Notes: generated by a model from the sequence alone, not told the origin. A stretch of DNA of 64,000 nt from Nymphaea colorata (GCF_008831285.2 NC_045140.1:22070370-22134369), one strand, 5' to 3'. Positions 26,001 through 38,876 are shown, counted from the first letter of the stretch. Translations and numbers: made by a program.

Positions 26001-27499
26001 TATTGATTGGTCTGCTGTTTGAGCTGTTAGTGATAGTTCCACTGCGGGTGCCTGTGGATGAGAGCCCTGTTTTCCTTCTGTATCAAGATTGGGCATTGGG
26101 GCTAGTATTTCTCAAGATCTGGACAAGATTGGTAACTGCTTTTACGATTTGTTTGTTCTGAACGTCCATGCAAACTTTTAGCTACACTTCATAACTAGCT
26201 TGTGGACTTTAGCTACACTTCATAACTAGCTTGTGGACTATGTCAAATTGTGTAATCCACATGCTCTTCTTTGTCATGAATTAGGGTCGTCATCCTTGCC
26301 ATTCAGGTCTCATCAAAGAATGTTGCCTTATGGCAGCCATCATTTGCACCACTATAATAGTCGCTACATTGTTCTTGTTGTTGACTTGTTTTTTAAGCTA
26401 CTTAATCCTGAACATGTAACCATTGTCACGCCATCATCATCATTACGTTGCCTGTCTGCCGTGTATGCGACCAGCCTCTGAAATGTATATCTTGCATGAG
26501 TCCCTATGCACTGCGCCTACTCTGTAAGGGTCTTGCACCATAACATCAAACTGCAGTCAATATTTGAGCTCTTCATAGGATGAGTGCAATTATATGATAT
26601 GGGGTACTTGTTTCAGCATTCGTTTATATTCTCTAGTGTGTGCAATGTGTACGTCTACCATCTTCCTGAGCGTGTCAAAGATCATATTTATGTATGTATT
26701 TACGTAAATATATGTTGCATGTGTAAATTAATGATATTATTTGTAAATGAAATTGTTTGTATATGTTGAACATGTTTAGATATCTGGGTCGTTGTTGGAA
26801 ATGTAAAATTGTCTAATTCCAATAATATGTGCACGTCTAGAAGGTGTTCTATGATATTGCATGATTCTGTGGTCTCTTACACCTGCTCAGGCAGAGATCA
26901 TACATGGGAGGGATCTGTAGTTTATCAATTTATCTGGCAGACTTTGTACCTTATGCATTGATTTACAGTTTATACCTTTATGCGAACAGGTTATGCTGGA
27001 TCAAATGGCGCCCCTTGTTGATGAGAGTTGGCGGATGAAGTTTGAGCGGGTGAGAGCAGATGGATTCTCAGGGCTGCGTGGTTCGTGGGTCTTTTGTGAG
27101 ATTGTTGCTCCAATTCTCTTGAAGCTTTTGACTGCACTATGCGTACCATATGTGTTTGCAAGAGGAGTATTTCCAGTGCTGGGCTATCCACTGATTGTGA
27201 ACTCTGCGGTGTATCGGTTTGCATGGCTTGGTTGCCTTCTCTTTTCTTTCTTGTGGTTCTGTGTTAAGAGGTTCCATGTTTGGTTCACCAATCTGCACAA
27301 CTCAATTAGAGATGACCGTTACTTAATTGGAAGGAGGCTGCACAATTTTGGGGAAGATGTCATGCAAGCTAAGGATACAAATGTAATTCGGGAGCAGCGT
27401 TTTGGCGGTACAAGCATACCTGGTTCAGGCCAGCAGCAACAAGAAGAAGATGCTGGTTTAAGGTTCCGACCCCGTCGACATGAGCACCTGATGGCCTGA
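20028..27499 (+). CDS. SUD1: SUD1/CER9-type ER membrane RING-CH E3 ubiquitin ligase (Doa10/MARCH6 family)
   Basis: Doa10-family ligases sit in the ER membrane and mark proteins for degradation; in Arabidopsis the orthologue affects sterol synthesis (HMG-CoA reductase activity) and cuticular wax. Exons: 20028-20261, 21267-21956, 22591-23346, 23462-23673, 23774-24151, 25493-25650, 25752-25912, 25985-26131 and 26990-27499. Phase is kept throughout, giving 1081 aa, near the roughly 1.1 kb-codon size of plant homologues. The RING-CH ligands are C34, C37, C51, C53, H61, C64, C77 and C80, split by intron 1 after residue 78. Many hydrophobic helices follow, including the pairs in exon 2 (VLQFFLRLSFVLSVWLLIIP), exon 3, exon 4 and exons 6-9. 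The C-terminal half has the well-conserved LPITHGIKCN, RVPVDESPVFLLYQDWALGL and LHNSIRDDRYLIGRRLHNFG. An acidic run (residues 20-32) precedes the RING. Intron 4 appears to use a GC donor. Confidence 0.96.
24152..25492 (+). other. Intron 5 of the SUD1-type gene
   Basis: A 1.3 kb intron with a strong GTGAGT donor; the TGA read through the donor is not a real stop. It contains G-rich stretches (24,181-24,211 and 24,626-24,660) and no recognisable gene. Confidence 0.8.
26132..26989 (+). other. Intron 8 of the SUD1-type gene
   Basis: An 858 bp intron between the exons ending IWTRL and starting VMLDQM. It carries a 31 bp tandem duplication at 26,177-26,238 and otherwise AT-rich sequence. Confidence 0.8.
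26177..26238. repeat. 31 bp tandem duplication (two copies)
   Basis: The unit starting TTTAGCTACACTTCATAAC occurs at 26177-26207 and again at 26208-26238, inside SUD1 intron 8. Confidence 0.9.
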
Positions 27500-30400
27500 G
27501 GGAGCTGGGGAAGGGGATGCTGGATGAAAAGACATTGTTTGATGCATTTCTGAGGTAGAACAGAATTCCCAAAGGGGGGGCTTCCAGCTGGTGTGGATTC
27601 CTCGTTTAGTCATGTGGGTTGCTCTCTTCTGTATGATTATGAAAGTGTGATTTAGAGGATAAAATGACCATTTTGGAGGTATCAAAGGTACGTCCGCAGG
27701 CTTTTGTACGAACATCAAATAGCGAAAGTAAAACTTGGCCTTTGTGCATATTGTCCGACATATCTCTCCGACGGCCTCCAATTTTACGTCGAACAAATCT
27801 GAAACGATGTGCCCCATGCTGTTTTGCACCTGGTTCTTGCGTTGCCTGGATCGGTCTCACTTGTTGATGTTGTCGGTTGGGTCGGAGACGCAAGTGTTGA
27901 TTGATTTGCATTCATTTTTGCGAGCTGGAGAGGAGGGTTTGTTATATTTCTCAAAATGGATTACTAATTTTTATGATGGTGCGGGAGATGTTTTTTATGC
28001 TCGTCTGTGGCGGGTTTACCAAATCGTGTTACAATACCAATTTTAGGAGCTACCGGAGGTTGGGTAATTCCGCTGGCTGCAATTTTTAATTTTTTTAGGA
28101 AACCTTATCTTTGTAGGTGCGGTAGGTTTTGTGTTTTGACAATCTTGGGAGTTAGCTCACCGACCTTGGGGTTTTGCCTGCATTGCCTTTTGGTAGGGCA
28201 TCCATCTAGAAAATTAAAGCAGTCTCCTCTTGCCAATAATCGGGCTTTAGCATAGAGATGGGACACGCCGGCTTCCCTGTCACCTGCTTCGGCAGCACAA
28301 GGCAGCGAGGCCTACACTCCCACTTGGCCGAAACGTCTCCAAACATCATCACTTCTTTCGGGGCGGCATCTTTAATTGGATACCGAAAAATACTAAATTC
28401 GAAACAATTAAGTTATAATAAGCTTGTTCTAACCAGTCAAATATAAAAAAAATGATGAAGAATGGCCCTATGTTAAAAGAGCGTGTGTACTTGTATTCGT
28501 GAGGCAAAGTTTCTTTTGATGATGATTGAGATATGAAAACGAACTCGTAGAATGCAATTTTCTTTTTAAATCATAAGAATTATTTTTTTTCATGAAAATG
28601 TGGCGGGGAGAGAGAGAGCGGAACATCAATACTCGACGTTGCAAAAAATTCCACTTTTAACCGGAAGCTAAAGGTAAAGGGAGGACCACGCGAAGAATCC
28701 GGAATACAGAAAACTTCAACACCCAGCAGAACAGAAAATCAAAAACCAAAGTCCACCCAACCATTGGGGTTTACAAAAAAACGAAGATCCCAACCAAAAG
28801 GAACGGCATGACGTGAAACCCCGATTACCGAGAAAAAACACAGAAGATACCGCAAAGAGGCAGAATATATAAACCCCGGTCCTTAACTGTGTTCGAAAAG
28901 GAAGAACGAGCCTACGGTTGTGATAGAATGAATGTACATGTGAAACGTTTTCCACTACCATTCACGTTTGCCTGGATCCTGCTACTTTGCAATTGTCGCT
29001 TTCGGGTAGCGCTGTCCTTGTAAGGCATGATCATGGGGCTCAGTTGGAGTCTTTCTATTCAATGAGCGAATCCATTAATTTGCGTGGGCCTTGCAATGTT
29101 TCTAGGCGTCGAAAGATGAATAAAGAAGGACAAAGCATGACGCTGGGCTAAACTGAGTCGTCTAACCATATCTATATGAAGTTGAAGAAACTGCACAGCC
29201 ATCCTCATCCGTCGTGTCTTCGAGGGTGTGTGCCCATTTTAGAACCGTCTCTTTGGTGTCGTCTTCTCCATTTCGCAAAGGGTTGGAAACTGCACGCAAA
29301 ATGAGGCGGTGATCCAATGTACAATCTCTGTGGATCCAGACGACCAACGTTGGCAGCTGTCTTATTTCATTCAGATCATGCTCTTATGAGCAAGTCGCGT
29401 GCAACAGCAAGTTAGGCAGCATGGCACTTGGAATTTGTGCTCGAGGAGATTCTTGTGTTTCAGATATTCCTGTCTATCCTTACTCTCATGGACGTTTTCA
29501 ATCAATTATCATGATACAACTGGATGAGAAAACAAAGCCTTTGCATATAAATGTTCGTTTCATGACTCACTGACTTGGCTTATCTAAGAATTTCTGAACG
29601 ATGCCGGCGAATATTCTCTCACTCCCCACACTTTCTCTCTCTATGCTCGCAACAAATATTGTGGGACTGTCCAAATTTCGCTTTCTTATTTGTCAGCAGT
29701 AAGATAAACTTATTGCCAACGGAATCGAAGCTGCCACCTTTATAAAAAAAGAATTGCTTGGGGTTGTTCTGGTTCCAGTGATTTACAGTCGCACATTTGG
29801 AGACGAAAGTTCTAACGGCTTCTCCGCTGAGTTTCATTATACGGTTTCTTCGTTTTCCCCTTTCGGAGAAGACATAACATGGAATTAAGATCGAGACACC
29901 CACTGTTCACAGAATCCAAGTCCGAGTAGGACCAATGCTCATTTTCTTTTATCAGATCCATCTAAACGGATCCAGGATCTTCCAACATCCGTACTCAATG
30001 GGATTTGTTTAAATTTTCAACTGAAGGACGTTCTTCTTTTCTCTCTAATTGAAGAATTATAATGTAAGGTCAACTTTCCCAATAAAATCCAAATCGAGCC
30101 AATGTCTGATCGAGTCTTGTAGCGACAAGGATCAGTTTTCTGACGTGTGTATTTGTCAGCCGACCGAAGGGTTGACGGTGACTTAGCAGGGTGGAAGCAT
30201 GCGGCGCCATGGAAGAAAGCATCGTTGAATACATAAATGGGGACAACTGACTCGATGAATTGATAAACTAAGACAATTATGATTTCAGCCTGATATCATT
30301 AAATTAGAAGTTTAAGTCAAATAAACCCGTGAAATCTATGTTACCTTACGTTCCCTTTGATCCATTATAACTTAAAGGAAGTAATATCAAATAGAGATTC

Positions 30401-30546
30401 TTACTAAGACTTCTCCTAGTTCAGAACCGTACATTTTTGACATTTGACATGGTGGCCAAGCCATACATTTACTATTTGTAGGTACTAATATGTAAGTTTA
30501 TAGTTCAGCCCCTCCTACGACCCACGAGCCTCGTCCATTCCTTTGG

Positions 30547-30609
<63 letters not shown>
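30547..30609. repeat. Compound (CT)13(AT)n microsatellite
   Basis: CT repeats at 30547-30572 pass directly into AT repeats ending at 30609. Confidence 0.95.
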
Positions 30610-30610
<1 letters not shown>

Positions 30611-31162
30611 CAATCTTTTAAAGTAGAGGGACCAAGTGTGGGTTCGACGGATAATCGACACCTTTGCTGCAAATACCAGTTTCTTATAGGACCCTGCCTG
30701 CAATGAGCAAGGGAGACAGCTCAGGCGTGGCTCATCTGCCCATATCAGTCCACCAATAAATAAAAAAAAATTATTTAGAAAATTAATTTAAAGGTTTAAG
30801 CTGACAAGGAACAGTGCTTTATCATTTTTTTTTACGACGCAACACAGAAAACGAATTTTGGGTTGATGGGATGTGACTTGATAAGGTTCGGATCAGCTCA
30901 TTTGGGCATAAGATATTCTAAAACCCGAAATGAAGATCCAAAAAAGCGTCCACTTTTTATTATAATGTGACAAAGATTAAAAATGATCGGACCGGTCTTG
31001 TAACAGAACTGGCTGAGCTGTTGCCTTTTATATATAAAAATAGTCGATCAACCGGCGGCGGGATTGGAGACAAAAGTAGAAATATCGGACAAAGAAATTA
31101 GAGAAACAAGTGGGCATATCGTATATACTCGTTTTTCCATTGATAAATGATTAATGTGTTTA

Positions 31163-31189
31163 TGTGTGTGTATATATATATATATATAT
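31163..31189. repeat. Compound (TG)n(TA)n microsatellite
   Basis: A short TG run passes into about ten TA units. Confidence 0.9.
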
Positions 31190-32570
31190 GGATGAGTAGG
31201 GAGTTTGGCTTTTGTCAAAGTTAGCTGCCGGGTTGAAGAATTGGCCGTCGATGGCGCAATGCAGCCGAGTTTTATGTTGTTCAGTGGAAGCACCAAATTC
31301 TGCGGTGTGTATCAAAACAAAAGGAACAGCTGCATATTTTTGGCCTTTTCTGGAGGGAGATGCTTTGAGGCGGAGAAAGGACACCGGCGAAGGCGTCCGG
31401 ACATGGACAAGGGACCTGGAAAAGGAAAGAGATAAAAAGTTCACGCGCTTCCGAGAAGGCTACCTGTGCTCTGTCACACCATCCGGTGCTCAAATTTTGC
31501 AAATATTTGATACGGTCAAGTTTGAGCTTCTCGTGCTATGTGTAGTCCGTCCGCGGTTCACTTTCCTTAGACCGTAAGTTTTACGTGCCACCTCTTCTTT
31601 GAGTGACATTGCCGTTCATAAAGCGTCGATCAGAAAGCCACACAGAAGCTCATAATTAGAGATGTCAATATATGCGATTAAGATTGGATATCCAACCGAA
31701 TCATTTTAAAAAAATCACATATATATATATATATTAATGACTGATTAAGAAACCAAATGGAATTCAGATCTAATCAATGGTATTTGATCGAGTTAAGATT
31801 CAGATTCATACTCGGATGTACATAAACATTGAACAGATTCATGTTTAAATCAGATTCAGTTCTAAATAAATATCAATACTCAATGCCCTTATATTTTGAA
31901 AGTCAGCTAGATTCAGTGTAAATTTTGGATTTGGATTTACATTTTTCAGATGTGAATTCCACATATTCGGCTTGATTCGCATTCAAATCCGAATATGTGA
32001 ATATCCAAAATTAAGAGTGCATCCGATTCGAAACCAATCAGTTGGCAACCCTAAGCTTAATACTAATAATGAAAACAAAGCAGATGGTATGGGACTAAGC
32101 TCACTTCTGCATGTTACTCTACTGTAATTGGTAGAAAAAGAACCAAGATATGTATAACGGCGTCTTGTTTAGTGGCGTTTTACTTTACATTGATAGCATA
32201 GCATACATCAGCGGCTGAGTCGATCTGCAATTGATGTTGGCCGTGGGTAATGTGCTCATGTGCAAACACCTTTACTTGTGCAGCCTCCTACATGAGTGCC
32301 AGTTCACATTGATTATAATATACAAATTGTTCCTCACTTTAGCCCATTATTTTTTGCTGCAAAGGAAGAGATTGAAAAGCGCCGGGGAACGGTACGACGG
32401 CCAAAGTGCAGTGGCGCAGATGTAACGGTACTCTTTACGCCCACAAAACATGTCACGCCAGAGAAAGTTAGGTAAACTATTCTTTTTTTGGTAGGCGGAT
32501 TTCGTTATCGTTGGATTTTTAAAAACCGAAAGAGCTCAATAATTCAATGTCACCGCTCAGCATGTCTGAT

Positions 32571-32578
<8 letters not shown>

Positions 32579-32602
<24 letters not shown>
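32579..32602. repeat. (AT)12 microsatellite
   Basis: Twelve uninterrupted AT units in intergenic DNA. Confidence 0.92.
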
Positions 32603-35215
32603 TTGTATACAGTGGTACATGAAACGTCTCCCAAAGAGAGGGGCCTTTTTTAACTTCAAATATGATGAAACGAAATATTTTACGAAATAAAAAAGGAAGA
32701 TATTCTTACTTTTTTTTTTTTTTGCAAGGAAAAATTCACAGAGTTCGTTTTTACACATTGAACTAACTTTAACTACTGGTTGCACGAGATAAAACAAATA
32801 AAGAGCACAAATAAATATCCACCAATAAACCAAGAGCCATAGATTTGTCAAGATGAAAAGAGGGATGCCAATAAAGTTACAGAGGGGATGATGGAGAAGG
32901 ACGTGAAAGAGGGGAAGCTTCCTCCTCCACATGCATGGCAAAGAATGCAGATCATTGGGTCACTCCATTTTTTTATCCGCTCATCTTCCCCGTCTCTCGC
33001 CTTTTCAAACAAATCCCACCGATTTGGCAACAAGCATTCAGATAATTAAAAAAAAAAAAAAAAGAGTTCTGGACTACTGTAGTGTTTGCTTTGAACGGAA
33101 GATAAATGGATCGGCCATAAGCAGCACGCGTTCCCCAATAAAGCAGCATTGACCGAAAAGAACGAATGAGTTTAAGTGCCGCACGTTGATGGCGCGACCG
33201 GCGCTTATGAAGTAGCAAAACCGCGTCCGGTCAATTATCGGCCATTGAGAAGGCTTCTTCACACGGTAGGTCATGGGTGCCTTGATTTGGCCTGGTCAAC
33301 CACCCTTGAATCCAGTGGCCTGCCACTTGAGCGCCAACTGATTTTACATTAACTTATGAAACTTATAAGAAAAAACATTTTTACATTAAAACATTAAATA
33401 TATACAGTTAACAAATTTTGAATTGACCATGAACCAATGACTCAGATCTCGAGAGATTAACCTATATAACTGGACCCAACCCGACCCCACCTGCCTCCCC
33501 CTTAATCAGACAACATCTCTGAATCAGCACACTTATTTACGTGCAATTATAATTTTATAATCAACAACTTAAGTTAATTCCCACAAAAGAACTAACTTCT
33601 AGACACAATCTAGAACTCTGGAAATTGTATAAAATTCCATCAAAATGTCCAAATGCATTAAAAATAGTTGAAAGCAGATCGGTTACCAACGTTCGAGCCA
33701 TCACACTTGTACCGGCACAATTTTGGAAGAGAAAAAAGAAAAAAAAAAACTGAACAGGTGATATAATGCTTCTAGCTAGGAATTGAATGCGATTATGCTG
33801 GGTGCAACCCTGACCCAAGCGATCATCTTGTTCATGGAGGACTCCCCACCAGCAAGGTACTGACAGTCGGACCATATTCTTCTCTGGATGAGTCTTATCC
33901 CAATGACTTGTTTAACACCACACACGCTCCTTGTAGATTGTGGAATAGTCATGGTTGTAAAGTTAAGCGCACGTAATATGAATGCCATTCACTTGGCTGT
34001 CGATCATTTATGTGGCTACCAACCGGAAATATCTTGAAGACTTGAACCATTATATTATCTAGCAAAACGACACATACATTATTTTCAATACATAGTAAAA
34101 GGAACATGGTTGTCTTGGGTGGTATTTCGCAATCGTATAGATATAATGTGCAAAAAAAGTAATGGCGGTGGTTTCATATAGAAAGAAGGAAATCCAAGGA
34201 TATAACTGCAAGTGTTTCTCGTTTTAGTTTTGTCTAAATGAATTAAAGGATTCAAATGAATAGAATCTTGAGCACTTCAACACACGAAAACGAGATCAAA
34301 ATTTCTTCAATAAGATGAAGCTGAGCTCTGATCACGTCTAGTTAAGCCTTGTCAACAATCGTTTGAGAAACGAAACTCGACCAACATAATCGGCATGATG
34401 AGACTTTGATTTGGGGCCCCAACCTAACACCAATTCACACGCCCTTCTTACCATCTAATCTAAAATTATGCTCAAACTTGGTGAAACCAAAGTTTTTACG
34501 CTTCTCAACCTTAACGCTCTCATGTGAACGACGTACAGCAGAAGTATACTTTCTAATTAAACAAGAAAATCAATATGGCACCATTTTTTTTTCGGCATCG
34601 CATCAAAATGAACCTAGTGTTCCGCGAATTTTTAAGAAGACACCAGGATTGTGTTCCAGCATAATATGTAGTTTAAAAGATGAACCGCAGCTTTTGTTGC
34701 AGCAAATATAGTTTAAAATGAACTGCAGTTACTGCAAAAAAATTTCTTGCGTTTATTATTACCGCACAAGTCAAGTCTTGAAATTTGAATTTCTTATTCG
34801 TCCTGATCCCAAATGTAAATCTGTTTACGTATAGGAGAACACGATGCTCGGCGACACTTCAAATTGGTAGATTTTTGTCGGACAATAAAGGAGCTGTCTG
34901 TTCAAGAGAAAAGAAATTAAGAATCAGAATTTCGAAGGACGATAGGGAAAAGGGTGACGGGTAAATTTTTGAAGGCCGCATGGTGATTTTGCTCCAAAAA
35001 TCGCATTTTCGATTTTGGAGATGTACTTGAAGCTACTTAAAATCTAAGGTTCCAAAAAAGGTAACTAGAAAAGCTAAAAAAGTAAAACGCATCGATAGTT
35101 GAATTATTTGACCAACAGATCATCTCCTTCTCCCTCCCTCTCTCACTTCTGTGGTTTTTGTAATTAATTTCGTATTTGTTAAGCATAAACGAATTGTCCC
35201 GTTCCTCATCTCCTC

Positions 35216-35223
35216 TATAAATA
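35216..35223 (+). promoter_or_regulatory. TATA box of the GT8 (PGSIP6/7/8-like) gene
   Basis: CTCTATAAATATATTC is a near-perfect plant TATA box, 320 bp upstream of the ATG at 35536. A CT-rich leader (35,250-35,275 and beyond) follows. Start near 35,248 would give a leader of about 290 nt. Confidence 0.65.
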
Positions 35224-35344
35224 TATTCTTTTATGTAACGTTTCATCTGTCTCTCCCTCTCTCTCAAGTTTTATTTGATTTTGAGTTATTTCTGCTCTCT
35301 GTTTCCGAGTTGTCTACTCTGCGGAGTTTCTCTCCGTTAATTTT

Positions 35345-35359
35345 ATGCCTAGTTGTTAG
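35345..35359 (+). CDS. Upstream ORF 1 in the GT8 gene leader (4 codons)
   Basis: ATG followed by three codons and TAG, in the predicted leader. It is very short and would at most slow scanning ribosomes. Its presence in the mRNA depends on the start site inferred from the TATA box. Confidence 0.3.
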   Translation: MPSC

Positions 35360-35474
35360 CTGCTGCTGCTGTCGTGCCTCCGTCTTTCTTTCTGGCGCTT
35401 CTCATTTGTTCTTTCTTTCTCTAAAATTTTCCTCGCACACGCTTCTGAAGACAAACGCCCTTCTCCCCAATACG

Positions 35475-35513
35475 ATGAGCACGACGACGATCCATCCCCT
35501 GCATCGCCGTTGA
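35475..35513 (+). CDS. Upstream ORF 2 in the GT8 gene leader (12 codons)
   Basis: ATG to TGA encoding MSTTTIHPLHRR, ending 22 nt before the main ATG. The short gap would limit reinitiation, so it could damp translation. No conserved peptide is recognised. Confidence 0.35.
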   Translation: MSTTTIHPLHRR

Positions 35514-35535
35514 CGGCTCCAGCCAGCGAAGAAAC

Positions 35536-37697
35536 ATGCGGAATCCCGGCGTGCTTTTGCTCTGGACGGCCGTCGCCGCACTTACCCTGTGCTGTCTCCC
35601 CGATGGCGCAGCTCCGGCGCCGGAGAAGCATAAGAACGCCTACGCTACGATGATGTATATGGGAACGCCCAGGGACTATGAGTTCTACATCGGCCTGCGT
35701 GTCCTGCTTCGCTCCCTCGCCCACCTGAAGGTCGACGCCGACCTCGTAGTTCTGGCTTCCAAGGACGTTCCGGCCAAGTGGGTCGCTGCCATGTATGTTC
35801 TTCCCCTGCCGCCACCTTCCCCTTTTGCTCTTTGCTTCCATTTTCGTCCTTTTTCGTTTTGGTGGTGATGAAGTTAATTTTGGTGCCGCGTAATTGAAAC
35901 GCAGGCAGAATGAAGACGGGGCGAAGGTCGTGAGGGTGGACAACGTGAAGAACCCCTACGTCCCCGAACATTCCGATTACAGGTTCAAACACACCCTCAA
36001 CAAGCTCTATGCTTGGAAATTGGTGGAATATGAGAGGGTGGTGATGCTCGACACTGACAACCTGTTCCTGCACAACACGGATGAATTGTTCCAGTGTGGT
36101 CAATTCTGTGCCGTCTTCATAAATCCCTGCATTTTTCACACAGGGCTTTTTGTTCTGCAGGTTGGTGCCTTTTCCTTTTGAATTTATGTTCTTGCCGCTG
36201 TAGTTCTTCTTGTTTCTAGGATGTTCTGGTACGGTGGGTGTCGACTGATGGTATTTAATATTAAGGGCAGTTCTATTATTGGGTAACAGTTATTTTGGGG
36301 GATTCTGAGATTTGGTATTTGGTGGCAGCCATCAGAGGAGGTGTTCAACAGGATGATGCAGCAGCTGATAGATGGGAGGCCGAATCCGGACGGTGCTGAT
36401 CAGGGGTTCTTGGTTGGCTGGTTTGATGATCTTCTCGGGCGCCCCATGTTCAATCCCCCCGCAAATGGCACAAGACTCGATGGTTACTTCAGACTGCCCC
36501 TTGGTTACCAGATGGATGCTTCTTATTTCTGTAAGTTCTCAGTCGTTTCCCGGATTCAACCGTTCCATTTCTCCTTGCCTTCTCCATCGCTTTTGTTTTG
36601 TCTCCTTTTAACAAACGAGAAAGGGGTTTAACCAAAATTACCTCGTTCTCAATAATCGGGAAATGCAGAATCTGTTCTTCTTTTTAGCCCTCCCAAGTTG
36701 CGAAAGCTAAAGAGCGAGGGAAGGCTTCCGTTGGTTGCCAGATGTTCAGTTACAATAATTTGCATCATATTTGTGTGAAACTTTATGTAGACAACAGACG
36801 TGATTCCATGGATGACATCCACTTGCAAAAACATAACTTTCATATAATATCAATCTGTCGTTTCATTATATGGCTGGCAGAGGGAATAAAGGTGCAACTT
36901 CTGGTATATTCCCCTGTAAATTTTACTACCACTAAGCCCATTTGTTTCTAATTGCAATGTCTGCGTAAATGTTAGCTTTAACGCTCGTAACTTATGAGAT
37001 CTCTTTAATGGCAGATTTAAAGCTAAGATGGAACGTACCCTGCGGCCCTAACAGCGTTATCACATTCCCTAGTGCGCCCTTGTTTAAGCCATGGTACTGG
37101 TGGTCCTGGCCTGTCCTCCCTCTCGGCTTAGCTTGGCACGAGCAGCGTCGCAACTTGTTGGGCTATGCGGATGACGTCCCTTACTGCGCTGCCCACACTG
37201 CCGTCTTCCTCCTCCTCCTGGCCGCGCTCCGCCTCTGTTTGTCTCGCATCTGCAACTTCCGCGCCACCGACAGGACTAATGCGACGGCAGCCACGACTTC
37301 ACTCTATCCAACTTTCATGAAGTGTGCCCTTCTTCTGCTGATCGTGGGTAGCTACAGTATGCCGTTCTATTTGATACACCGGACAGTGCACCCTGTCGTG
37401 GGCTGGACTCTGTATCTGGCAGGCTCATCTTCACTCATGTTGGTGGTGGCCAATGCTTTCTCCCTGCCCTTGCTCTCTGCACTCACGCCCTCTTTGGGGA
37501 TTGCCGGGGCCTTGTTCGTGATGGCGTACCCTGCATATCACGACGGCGTTGTCAGAGCTCTCTCTATATGGGCCTACTCATTCGTGTGCGCGCCATTTTT
37601 GTGGAGCTCCATCTCTAGATTGTTGAATCAGGTTGAGGCCTTGGTTCCAAATAAAAACGGAGAATTGCCATTACCGCAATTCATGAAGGTCTATTGA
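35536..37697 (+). CDS. GT8 glucuronosyltransferase, PGSIP6/7/8 (IPUT1) clade
   Basis: Members of this GT8 clade include IPUT1, which moves glucuronic acid from UDP-GlcA to inositol phosphorylceramide in the Golgi, the first sugar of GIPC sphingolipids. Exons: 35536-35792, 35905-36160, 36329-36530 and 37015-37697, with phases matching at each GT-AG border; product 465 aa. A hydrophobic signal or anchor lies at residues about 5-23 (VLLLWTAVAALTLCCL). The nucleotide-sugar-binding DxD is D135-T-D137 in VVMLDTDNLFL. Other clade landmarks are QCGQFCAVFINPCIFHTGLF, NPDGADQGFLV, LPLGYQMDASYFYLKLRWN and KPWYWWSWPVLPLG. The C-terminal third has several hydrophobic helices, a feature of this clade among GT8 enzymes. 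I cannot decide between IPUT1 itself and PGSIP7/8, so no symbol is given. Confidence 0.9.
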
Positions 37698-38789
37698 AAA
37701 TTGATGATCTTAGCAACCATGTATTTAGAATGTCGATGAAAGATCTGAGCGTTGTTCTTCTCCCAATTCCAAACGGGCATTGAAGGACAGAGGAGACGGT
37801 TGTTTGGATAGTTGGAGAACGATGGAGTCGAGTGGCACAATGTATATTTATATTGTTTTTTTTTTGGTTGATTTCGTTTGTTTTCCATTTGAAGACAAAG
37901 GCATGTAGCGGGAGGCCGTTTGTCGCTGCTCAATTTTTTCTGAATCTGGCATGCTTCATCTTGCCAACTGGCTGCGAAACGCTGATCCATTCTTGATTGA
38001 TCACACATTGATAAGATCGACAGTTTATATAGATTATTCAGTTACGAAGGACAAAAGGAGCCGCTTTTTTGAGGCAGCCATCGTTTTCTTTCTGTTTTCT
38101 GTCTTGAACGGACTATTTCTGATCGAATGATTGCAAGAATGGCAGCGAGGGCCGGAAATGTGGACTACCAGGGGCGGTCTTTTAAGAACAACCGCTGCGG
38201 TCAACTCCCCCGCTATCTTTGGATGACTTGCCTACCCAATCCGAACGACATTAATGCTTGATATCGATGGGAAAAGTTCTAGCTTCAAAGTTATGAAGAT
38301 CGATCAACCCACCCGAATAAGATTTAAATCATGTTTAAGATAAAATTTTTGCTAGATATCTGGTGAGTTTGGCTCACATATACGCAATATGTATGCAAGA
38401 TCTTCAAAGTTCTAATGCACCTCCCTTGCTTTGTTCAAGACATGTCGTCGGTTCAAACCTCCTTTGCGTCACTTTGATTTCTAGCTGAGTTTTTTTACAC
38501 TCAGCACCGCTTGATTACCCGAGCCTTATGCTTTTAGCTTTAGCTCAGTTAAGCCAAGCTGGAGCTGTCTTAGTCTCGGCCAAAGGTGAGCTCGAAGTTC
38601 CAGTTGGGCCTTTTAAGGGTTGAGCCAAGCTCAAGCAGAGTTGGTAGGATCGTGAAGGCCACTGGCAAGAATTGTCTAACGATTTGTGTAAAGTGATGTG
38701 TTTACGTGCGTTGGCTATGTAGGGGTTTAACTGAATGCCCACTTCCAGATAGAGATGTCAATGTATCTGATTGTATCTGATTTGGATTG
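37698..38789. other. Intergenic region upstream of the BAHD array
   Basis: Contains the GT8 gene's 3' flank. A stretch at 38,540-38,650 is rich in GAGCTCGAAG- and AAGCTCAAGC-like words and resembles a dispersed repeat seen at several other places here. No gene is recognised. Confidence 0.5.
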
Positions 38790-38873
38790 GATTTCGGCTG
38801 CTTTAAAATCAAATTGGTTGCATCAGTCATTTAATATTTTTTAAAACAATATGAGAAATTTCGCATTTTAGTA

Positions 38874-38876
<3 letters not shown>

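Larger units (their letters stand above)
27500..35215. other. Intergenic region between the SUD1-type and GT8 genes
   Basis: About 7.7 kb with no supported gene. It holds compound microsatellites (30,547-30,609; 31,163-31,189; 32,579-32,602). At 31,660-32,050 is a stretch full of GATTCAGATT- and CGAATATG-like words that looks like a dispersed repeat. A minus-strand frame near 33,776-33,988 is faintly like an RNase H domain. The first few hundred bases should be SUD1 3' untranslated sequence, though no AATAAA was found. Confidence 0.5.

Noticed and set aside
31205-31577. Two overlapping plus-strand frames (76 and 121 codons)
   Set aside because: Competing frames over the same bases, no recognisable motif and no neighbours to splice to.
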